The position numbers and the translations under genes were made by a program. From positions 149,049 to 186,150 of the forward strand of contig NW_003215631.1 in the NCBI RefSeq assembly GCF_000006405.1: a stretch of DNA of 37,102 nucleotides. Reading direction: 5' to 3'. Origin of the DNA: Perkinsus marinus ATCC 50983 (lineage: Eukaryota; Perkinsozoa; Perkinsida; Perkinsidae). The notes beneath the pieces are model-generated. The model saw only the letters and a program-made list of their open reading frames with translations, ran no database searches and had not been told where the DNA came from. Position 1 is the stretch's first letter; each line of letters starts with the position of its first letter. Shown in pieces: positions 12,792 to 23,980 of the stretch.

Positions 12792-14275
12792 TCACGGTAG
12801 CAACGGATGGAGAACATAATCTTGATAGTAGATCACCGCCGACAAAATACCTGAGCTTATAGTCCAACCATAGCCGTGTCAGAAAGTCACTCACCAGCCA
12901 TAGCGAACCCTGCCAGGCCACATTGCCTCCTTTGAATGTGCCCATACAGCTGATCATGAACCGCGACCATTCTATCATAATCAGCGCTGCTAATCCCACC
13001 AGCCTTCGACAACGCCGTACACAGACTGAAAAACCAGGGGAGATACCCATTAGTCTATATGAGCTTCATAACAAGTTCATTCACGAGTGTTGAGTGGGGG
13101 CACCGGAGATCATAAGGAAATACGACTCGGAATTCTCGAAACTTTGCAATGCTAGTCATATTAGATACGACGAAACTGGAAAGGCAACTCTCACCATAGC
13201 CCTTCGCGAGATTCCCTCACTCTCTTTTCCAAGGACTCCACCAAGTCGTGGTACCTTGGCGATTCAAGCTGAGGCTTCAGAGATCGTTGACCTGAATTCA
13301 AAAGCTGCTGTGAACTTCCAGTCGATGGACTACCTTGCATCTTGCTGACCATTTGCTTGTACACGCTACTACTCGATGTGAAGTCCCTGGACACTACCGA
13401 TGCCAGATCAACTGTGAGCTTAGATCGCTGGTCGACATCTGTGTGAAAGAGATTAAATTCTGACGAGAGTCTCCCTTGTGAGTTTCTACACCGAACCAAG
13501 TTATGAGAAGGAAGAATGAATTCGACCCCACAAATCGCCTTCACCTCGAAAATTACGGAACGAACTATACCAGCAGCATTTTCGAGAGTTCTATCATCAG
13601 CATAGGTATATTTGCTCGGTTTCCTCACTAGATTATGAAAATTGGCACATGACTTCAGTGCAATCTTATAGAAAATAACAGGAGTTTCTCCACTCAGATG
13701 CTAGCTCATTTAGCCCCTGTTTTTAGTACTACCAAAACGACCATCGTTCTTCCAGTGATCCCAATTGTCTAGGCCCTTTTTCACTAGCTCATCGCGCTCG
13801 GCATCAGAGAGTAGATGATCCATAGACGATAACGATTCCAGGTAGATGGCCAAGTCGTCCAAGGCCAAGTTAGATAGAGTCTAATACAGCGGAAAATGTG
13901 AATGACAGTTGACCCTCGACCTACTTCTTGTACGAACTTGCGATCGCTTCCATCGCGATGAACTCTTTTCGCCGCCTTGAGTAACAATCGACTTCGAAAA
14001 TCAGGAGTCATCAATCCAGGCAAACGTTGGTCTACATCTACAACCATCCTGAAATCAAATTGGATTATCCCCGTACACATGCACACCCATATGTGATGGG
14101 GGGGACCTCTCATCGAGTTGGCGCACACATAAACGTGGCTCCACTACTACCTTGTCCAGCCTTTTAGTACAGAGTCGAGGTTGTCAATAATATAGGAAGC
14201 TGCAAAACCACCGGAGAGTCCGAACGCGATGTTTCGGACCACTGCTCGGCGACGAAGTAGAGTAGGAGCACTCAT
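12792..14275 (-). CDS. Hypothetical protein with hydrophobic segments at both ends (301 aa, 8 exons)
   Basis: Exons 14275-14151, 14048-13925, 13880-13733, 13687-13571, 13438-13334, 13291-13195, 13025-12895 and 12850-12792 join in phase and end in TGA. The start MSAPTLLRRRAVVRNIAFGL looks like a mitochondrial presequence running into a hydrophobic helix; the C-terminus (GFAMAGILSAVIYYQDYVLH) is a second candidate membrane helix. The middle is soluble and partly helical, with LSDAERDELVKKGLDNWDHW and YHDLVESLEKRVRESREGL. No family is recognised. Reading through at 13733 instead of splicing would end a shorter 139-aa product at TAA 13712-13710, but the downstream frame would then have no start, so I prefer one gene. 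The 42-nt intron 13333-13292 is a multiple of three and open when retained, so both isoforms are possible. Confidence 0.72.
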
Positions 14276-14645
14276 TCAGACAAAGTTGAAAACTAATCTG
14301 CATGCGAGACCTAGCGAGACAGAGAAACACGTTACGTCTCGCGCGTCCCGGGATGCAATTCGAGGTCCGTTCGCACACAGCAGGTGTCTACTACCAGAAG
14401 CTCGCCGTCGTTTTCAAATAGTCAAGTCATACATCATGAGATGGGAAGGAGAGAGCGTCCCAACTTGTGAGAAGCTGAGAACGAACCAAGAAAAAATGTT
14501 TCCACCGGAACGAAAGTTGATTCAGCTACATCTGGCCGTAGTAGCCGTGTCCTGAGCGGTATGAGGAAACATGCACATGGTCAACTACATGTGTCGGTGA
14601 GAATTCCGAAAAAAGTTACCCGAACACTTCTACCCGAATTTGTTT

Positions 14646-14686
14646 ATTACCTTCTATAACTAGTGTCACTAGTTATAGAAGGTAAT
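14646..14686. repeat. Perfect 41-nt palindrome, 20-bp arms, one-base centre
   Basis: The arms at 14646-14665 and 14667-14686 are exact reverse complements around a single T at 14666. The element lies 50 nt past the stop of the 14737-15161 gene and about 370 nt upstream of the start of the 301-aa gene, so it would fall in the 3' flank of the former. As RNA it would form a long uninterrupted hairpin with almost no loop. Confidence 0.97.
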
Positions 14687-14736
14687 GAACAGGGAACTGT
14701 GCTAGTGAGGGAACTTCCGAGCTGGAATAAAGGAGA

Positions 14737-15161
14737 TCACATATTCCAACACTGGTTCTCAACTACTGCGGTTGCACGGAGCCGTAACGCCCCAGACACT
14801 CGCGAAGAGTCCTCAGCAATGGTTCGGATGGTCCGAGACTTTCCACCAGCCCCGACGCTCCTAGCTTGCAGAAACACTTCGCTCCGCCGTCGGTTGATCT
14901 CTAGCTCACCTCAGCCGTCGCCGCAACGGTGGTATGATGAACCCCTCCCGCATCTCACTGATCTTCACCTCATCACCAGAAGTCGGAGACAGTGAGTGCC
15001 ACCCAACACGATTCGCACGAAAATCGCTGTCTCCGCGAGTGTCAAAACTGCCCAACGTATCGTGACCCGTCAAAGTCCGTCGAGGCGTCTGAGAGCGATA
15101 TCATTATCATCGCTTCCACAGTGAAGCCATTGCATGCTATCTTAGCCTTAACCCAACTCAT
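14737..15161 (-). CDS. Hypothetical basic protein (about 103 aa)
   Basis: Exons 15161-15153, 15088-14910 and 14860-14737 join in phase and end in TGA. The two large exons are solid: the first reads RTLTGHDTLGSFDTRGDSDF and later SEMREGFIIPPLRRRLR, then across a 49-nt intron SVGAGGKSRTIRTIAEDSSR. The tiny first exon (ATGAGTTGG) is uncertain. An equally phase-consistent option is that the 15088 exon is spliced to the previous gene through a GTCTGA donor at 15234, which would replace that gene's stop codon and fuse the two into one protein. No family is recognised and no membrane segment is seen. Confidence 0.55.
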
Positions 15162-15228
15162 TGAAGATTTACCAGCTCAACCAGCCAAGTCTCAGCAGTC
15201 CAAGCAGGACAAGTCAACTTGGTCCAAC

Positions 15229-15658
15229 TCAGACGTTTTCCTTCTCTACGAACTTGAGATACTCGGAGACTCTGAATGCTGCTAATAGCAGCGGCCAGAC
15301 ATGCGACCAGACATCTCTCATAAAAAGTGACCGTACTTTGTTCCAAACCTAGATAATTTGAGGCCATAATGGCTACTGCGAAAACCAATTCCCAAATTGC
15401 GAGGCTAGCTTGTCTGAATTCCGCCGAGAAGATGTACAGAACGTAGTCAGTGGGCAGCTCGATCTATAGTAGACTCATCGATTCACAGTCCCGAATGAAC
15501 AGGCGATAGCTACCACTAGATCCTTGTAAACAACGTCGTTCGAGCACGACTAACGGGCACGGCCTGGATGCAGGAGTAGGGGTTTCTAAGCACCCGTAAA
15601 AAGAGATAACATCATCAAAAACGTCTACTCGCTATCCCTAGACCCTTACACTCATCAT
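15229..15658 (-). CDS. Hypothetical small protein (about 80 aa)
   Basis: Exons 15658-15650, 15549-15514, 15463-15386 and 15348-15229 join in phase and end in TGA. The best supported parts read IELPTDYVLYIFSAEFRQAS and, after a 37-nt intron, VWNKVRSLFMRDVWSHVWPL and LLLAAFRVSEYLKFVEKENV. The tryptophan-rich amphipathic stretch could be a membrane-associated helix. The 9-nt first exon (MMS) and the very short intron are weak points. It may be the front part of the neighbouring 14737-15161 gene. No family is recognised. Confidence 0.5.
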
Positions 15659-15867
15659 ATTCAAGGAACGCTCGCAGACACACAGAGAGGTGCACAAAAA
15701 GATGGGAACGGACTATCCAACACTATGCATCTAGAGATTTCTCCCTAAACCTTATCAGACAATGTGACTTCCTGTCGCCAGTCTCAAAATGAATTGCAGC
15801 TAACGACCCATGACGTGACTTCAACATCAATAACAGTGTTATTGCTCAACTTATACCATACCACTGT

Positions 15868-15915
15868 AGAATCACTTACCCGAATATGTTATTATAACAC
15901 ATTCTAAGTGATTCT
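15868..15915. repeat. Near-perfect 48-nt palindrome
   Basis: Outer arms 15868-15878 and 15905-15915 are perfect 11-bp reverse complements. Inner arms 15882-15892 and 15894-15904 pair with one mismatch around a single T at 15893, and a CCC bulge sits on the left side only. It lies in the gap between CCT gamma (stop at 16448) and the start of the 80-aa gene. Confidence 0.9.
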
Positions 15916-16447
15916 GAAGAACTTGGCAACACGGTAAGAGGACGATGCATATTCGGATGTTGAACGAACATATCATTCGATGAACATCCTCTACGCTCAT
16001 ATATTTCATATTTGCTCTGCCCTCAATGAAAAAATTTCCTCTGCTACAGTCGCAGACGTTCTCATCCCATCTCTCAATACCATTACACTCCGATCGCTCA
16101 AAAAGTGTTTCGAATGAAGTAGCATTAACCAGAAACATGTCAGTAAGTCTCAAACACAACTCTTACAAAAACTTTGGAAATTATGTTCAACCCACAAAAC
16201 GACGTTAACGATGGTATTTTCGAAACAACACGCACGTGCTGTGTCTCGTCTCAGAACTACGGCAACACCAGGGACGTTAATAATGGAAGTTTAGCCGTCG
16301 CGAGAGTCGCCGAAGGTCTCATTAGGCTCTTCATCTGAATGAGTAACAGTAAGTGTGCGCATCTAGTCTACTGAGTGAGTCAAAGGACTCTACTCTGCTG
16401 GCATGGCTAGACAACGCACACTAAAAATGAGAACAGGCAGACCGACG
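15916..16447. other. Intergenic stretch downstream of CCT gamma
   Basis: About 530 nt with only short opposing open frames (minus 15872-16159, plus 16026-16208) that overlap each other and have no splice partners or recognisable product. It probably contains the CCT gamma 3' untranslated region. Confidence 0.5.
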
Positions 16448-19055
16448 TTAGACATTACCTCCAGCCGCAGCAGCGGCAGCCGCACCAGCCTTATCGTGAT
16501 GAGAAATTCCACTGACGATATCGTCGATCCTTGAAAGAATCAACATCACCGGACGAATGCAACTGACCAAACCGACCTTAGGATCATAGCAGAGTTTTCA
16601 ATCGAGGCCTTGAAGGTTTGCTGCTTGACAAGGTACGAGTCAACAATACCCTCCTGAAAAAGAAACGAGATTCATACTCGACTCAATCGTTGGGAGGATA
16701 TCACCTTTCTGACGTCTACGACCTCACCAGTGGTGCCGTCGATCCCCCACCAGTACTCTCCCTTCGCATGTCTACTGCGAAGATCAGTTAGCATACGGAC
16801 CTACATGGAAGCTTTCGCCTAGGATAACAATGCAAGCAAACACATCTTACCACATCGATACCGCAGTTGGCAGCCAAAGTACGGGGGATGACCTCCAATG
16901 CAGAAGCGACCGCCCTGAAAACACCAATCGGTAAAAAAACTTTCTAGTATGACTCACTTGTAGGGGAACTGGGTGATTCCCTCAACCAGCTTGGATTGCT
17001 CGTTGAGTCTAGCAGCGAGGGCCATCTCGGTAGCACCACCACCAGGCAGGAGGCGAGGATCAATAAGAATATTCCTAAGGAACATACACAAGAGTAACAC
17101 TCGAGCAAGATCAGGTACCCTACCTAGCAACGCAGAAAGCATCCTGCAAGTTTCGTTCGATTTCATTCAGAACGTCCTTGCTACCACCACGAAGCACGAC
17201 TGAGCACGCCTGAGCGAACACATCAGAAACCCGCGCACATGAAACATGTCTGACCTTAGGTTCCTTGCAGTCGACCAAAAAGGTATACCACTCGTCGCCG
17301 ACCTTCTGAACCTTGAAAGTTCCGCATCTGATAAGTAGAATCATTCACCCTAGATGCTTTGAGGTCATATTCCTACCCAGTTCCAACGTGGGCTTCAGTG
17401 AGCTCCTCGGCTCTTGTCGCGATAGTGGCACCACACTGAAAGTCGAAAGAATGACGGTATGCTGCAGTGGCAGATCCCTACAATCCTAGCAATACGGTTG
17501 TTGTCGGTCTTCTTAACTCTGCGAATGACTGAAACATTCTGTTTCATGAGGAAGTGCTGAGCCTGAGATCACCACCATTGAGGACAACAGCAACAACCTC
17601 ATTGAGGCTTACCAGGTCAGACACGCCCTTCTCTGTGATGACCAAGTCGGGTTTCACCGCGAGAATGTGGTCGCAAATCTGACAGAAAAAAATCACAACA
17701 ATTTACAGAATTCTTATTACCTTCTGAACTTCCTCCTCCTCTTGACGTAGCAAGGCAGCCCAGTCCGCCTCCTTGGTCACCTCAACGCTGGTCTCCGATT
17801 CACCTGATAACGAAGTCACTTCTTCCGAGAAAGCGATCGACTGAAAACTACCCTTCTTGTATTCTAGAGTGCAATCAAGCAAGACAATACGTGGGTTCCT
17901 GAGAGAGAACGATAAGAAACGACATCCATAAACCGCCGATGAAGAATCGCACCGAATGACACGTCGCATCCTCCCATTGGTGACGTCCTTGTTGAGCATA
18001 ACTCCATCAAGGACTCGACACATGCTCAAATCACCGCCAGGGATCTTCTCGACCTGAAAGGAAGGTCTTCAAGCAGCCTCGAGCTCGGACAAATACCTTG
18101 GCGTATCTCTTGAGATCGATCTCTGGTTTAGCACCGGGACGATCAATCTTCACCACTTGGGCGGCCTTCAGGGCAAGCTCCGAAATCATAGAACCCCACC
18201 TGAGAAACAGGAGACACTTGCTTTGACCAACGCCCCTAGCGGTAATGAACAAGTGACAACGGCCGATCGAGTTCTGAAATGATATGACCCCCACTATCAC
18301 GCAAAGTTTACCTTGCACTACTACTAATTGTAAGTGATCAGACCAATTACCTGTTAGCGAATTTGGTGTCGATGCTCGCCCGAACGGTCCTCAAGAGCTG
18401 ATCCTGGTCGTTAGCGTCAATGTTCTCAGCAATCTCAGGCAAAAACTTATTGATGTCCTCGAGAGCCTGAGGAACAGTTCACTGGTATATTCTACTGAAC
18501 AACGACCTTCCCAGCCTGTACCTTCATGTAGCCAGCAACGATCTTAGTCGGATGGATCTTCCTGCTGGGCTCGAGCAGAGGCTCAGCGGCAGATAGCATC
18601 TCACCAGCGAGAATCATAACAGACGTAGTGCCATCTCCAACCTGAGCGGACATCTCACCACAACATTCTGGAGGATTTGAGCCCCTACCTCCTCGTCCTG
18701 TGCCCTCGAAAGTTCCATCATCGTCTTGGCACCGGGATGGGTCACGTCGATCTCTCTGAGATGTCAAATTAGCGACATGCAGGTTGATGCTCCTCCTTAC
18801 CTTAGAATGGCATGACCGTCATTGGTGAGGACGATGCCTCCCATGGGATCGAGGAGCATCTTCAACATCGCCTTCGGTCCAAGAGTACTTCGAACGATAC
18901 CTGAACACTCCATCACTCGCGAGAGAGCCATCTATCATACTGGCAATGGCCTTCCCAGCGTTGATGTTCGAGAGCTGAGCACGGCGACCGCTATCTCTCT
19001 TGGCTGAAGGGTTCAAAATCAAAACGGGCTGACGTCCGCCTCCCATAGCTGCCAT
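16448..19055 (-). CDS. CCT3: T-complex protein 1 subunit gamma (CCT gamma, 550 aa, 19 exons)
   Basis: Nineteen exons join in phase from ATG at 19055 to TAA at 16448: 19055-18941, 18900-18801, 18755-18689, 18641-18522, 18466-18351, 18199-18097, 18053-17953, 17898-17852, 17803-17721, 17678-17613, 17562-17482, 17435-17377, 17327-17255, 17209-17124, 17074-16958, 16914-16851, 16800-16705, 16653-16577 and 16529-16448. The 550 residues match the usual gamma-subunit length. Gamma-type landmarks include [57 protein letters not shown] (ATPase), [53 protein letters not shown] and RIDDIVSGI. The protein folds actin, tubulin and other clients as one of eight subunits of the cytosolic chaperonin ring. Introns are mostly 41-56 nt; one is 151 nt. 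The C-terminus is alanine-rich. No defect is seen. Confidence 0.96.
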
Positions 19056-19784
19056 TTGAGGGTAGCTCATTATGAACGATAGGAATAAACCAAGAAAGGA
19101 CCAGGCTGAGGCAACAGCAGTTATCACTCCTCAGGAGCGTGGAGGAGTGATCTCGTAGCGAACCAGTTTCCTTGCGACTATTCATAATCGATCACAAGGC
19201 GCTCTCAATCAAAGCGAAACAGAAAGTAAGTGGATATTAGCGTTTACAAGCCGCCGAAAAAGACAATGCGTGAACTAACTACTAGAAATCGACCAGCAAC
19301 GTAATTAACACGCTTTGAGGACGGCAAGTTACTCGCAAAAAACACAGGTGACTTCTGACATGTTCCTCGGCCTCGGTGAGGCAAACAGCTTACCGCTTCA
19401 CCATTCAAAGCAGGAGCTACGACAGTTGATACCGAATGGTAATTGTTCCGAAGCTGCCCTTGGCCCACCTCAGCGACCGCCGTAGCACACACAACCTTAG
19501 GATCCACAAAAACGTATCACTGCAGCGTGTAGGTTGCTGAGGAACTCTCATCGATATTCGTTGCTTAAGCTCAACGATTTTACAAAAAAACCGTAAGCGG
19601 AATAATTTACACACCGGCGCATAATCGTCGCCGTCGGCGAACACCAGTCTCAAAAGGTTGTCTCCCTTCGTCATGGGATGTCGCTGTTCCAGAGCAATCT
19701 CCACAGATGCCCACCAACCTCCGAAAAGTAAGCCTCGACTAGGCTCAATCGCAAGCAGTTTAATGTGGAATCAATCTGTATTAT
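19056..19784. other. Divergent intergenic region with a possible small minus-strand gene
   Basis: This lies between the CCT gamma start and the CDPK. On the minus strand between about 19790 and 19400 a coding-like segment reads RHPMTKGDNLLRLVFADGDD, and a model starting MHIIQIDSTLNC at 19790 joins it through a 35-nt intron. A second frame at 19510-19390 (VVCATAVAEVGQGQLRNNYH) is also coding-like but is closed upstream by TGA. I could not build one consistent gene, so this is reported only as a candidate. The region 19780-19890 is visibly A/T-rich and may hold promoter sequence for the CDPK. Confidence 0.3.
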
Positions 19785-22328
<2,544 letters not shown>

Positions 22329-22462
22329 ACTTGCGGTCGAAGAAGTTGCTTCTCCCACCAACGTGCTTGTCACTGAAGGGTTGGGACGCGACCCGACTAA
22401 GAAAGGAGCTTTCGGTTTTACCCTCGGCTCAGAATGAAGTCTGCCTTTTTGCCACCCAACAT

Positions 22463-23786
22463 TCACTCTGTGTAAATATTTGCTCGGTAATTGGCAGCTC
22501 CCGCATGTAATGGTGTTGGATCGTCCGAAGGCATCTCTGTATTGAGTTCAACGAGGTTTCGAAATGCTGTCACATTCCGTATAGCAACCCGAAGATCCTT
22601 AGGAAAAGTCGTTTCCGTTTCCAGCCTGTCGGGGCCTATAGATTCGGCAGTACTGAGTGGACTCATTGTCGATTCAACATGTTAATAACTCTACCTGTGA
22701 CAGATGCCTCGTAAATCGAGGTGAATCTATGAATATTGCAACATAATCCCTACATGGTTTTATTACTGTCACTCATGCGTACCCGTGGTAAATGCGGAAT
22801 CATTGACTTTAACACTAGGCAGTACTCATTATCAACTGATCAGCGGGGTCATATACTTTGAGGGACATGGATGAGTTATAAGCGCTAACTGGTTTATCCC
22901 GAAATAACCGTACGGCGCTGGATCTCGCATTTGAACCTGGAGAGCTTCTCAAACTTTCCACACTATCGTGGGGCAGAGTGGAGCGCGTGATCAATACCAA
23001 TTTTAGATACTCTCAAGACACTCACCTGGAGCTGCTTCACCCACATCGGTTGGCGAAAGATAACATTCTGTGAGAACCCCGCTATGGGCGTGTTGTTCGC
23101 AACATCTCGAGGAATTGTCGTCCATTCGGTAGCGTTGACCCAGTGCCCTCCCTTGTTCCCAGAGAGGACTCTGACACGAAACTGACAGAAGCTACATCCT
23201 CACCGCTCTATCAGAGAAGAATACATCGGCCGGTGGCTTATCCCAATCGACCCGCAAACCATCCACAAGCCTCTGCCCCGGGCTTATTGCACCTTTCCAA
23301 GTAATCACCTGATACGGACTCCTTAGTGCATCAACGAATCGTACAGCTTGCACAACTCACTTCATCAGGTACTGGGCCATAAGCTCTTCCCAAGCCGCTA
23401 CCATGGGACACGAATTTCTGCCGTATTCCAACACCGTTACTACTCTTGTTGGGATCAGGAACGATTGTTCCGTCGTCTGCGACATATCAAGCACCCTAGA
23501 CGGAGATCCATTCCGCATTAACGTACGTGGCCTATTGGTCCTCTCGAACATGTAGAACTGGGAAGGCTCCGCTCGATGCCTCATCTGGGCTACTTGAAAT
23601 TGTGGTGAGTCTGAGAGAAGAGAATCGCAATTCCGACGCAGAGTGGCTCTTTGGGCTAGTGACTTGAGTTTATAAAGTCTCACCAGTGAGGATGTGCTCA
23701 GGAGGCGGGAAAAAGTAGTTTTTAACCATGCCCATGAACGAAACAACGGCATCATCGGGCGCCGCACAACTCCAGTGATGTGTCAT
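22463..23786 (-). CDS. Uncharacterised protein with discoidin-like C-terminal half (296 aa, 7 exons)
   Basis: Exons 23786-23684, 23610-23361, 23321-23225, 23181-23026, 22936-22857, 22814-22783 and 22635-22463 join in phase from ATG to TGA. The N-terminal half is aromatic and charged (SQFYMFERTNRPRTLMRNGS, RVVTVLEYGRNSCPMVAAWE). The region at about 119-225 contains YQVITWKGAISPGQRLVDGL, FRVRVLSGNKGGHWVNATEW and VKQLQVQMRDPAPYGYFGIN followed by QLAL. The last part, an aromatic then G-Y/F-F-G-I-N-Q-L, resembles the closing strand of F5/8 type C (discoidin) galactose-binding-like domains. I see no signal peptide, so cell location is open. Its 3' end faces the CDPK stop 134 bp away. The small sixth exon (32 nt) is the least certain. 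The family suggestion is weak and needs profile or structure comparison. Confidence 0.72.
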
Positions 23787-23980
23787 TGATTGTAGACGGT
23801 TAAGACAAAAAGCGATCTCATCTAACAACGGAGTTGATGAGGTTTATCACGGATGCCGAATTTTCGAGCGACTGTCTATCCTCGGAGTCTTTACCATCGA
23901 CTCATGCTCAACACGATTCAGTAAATGGACACCATTGGTAAAACAAACGAACATGCTTTGCGCCACAACGCAACGCCTCG

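Noticed and set aside
13191-13628. Continuous 145-codon minus-strand frame read as one exon
   Set aside because: It starts at GTG, crosses what phase and splice sites show to be introns, and is better explained as exons 4-6 of the 301-aa gene.
15872-16159. 95-codon minus-strand frame downstream of CCT gamma
   Set aside because: No start context, splice partner or recognisable product; it runs into the near-palindrome at 15868.
23200-23225. A 22-nt ultra-short intron in the discoidin-like gene
   Set aside because: An alternative donor at 23224 gives a 43-nt intron in the same phase, matching other introns in the window.
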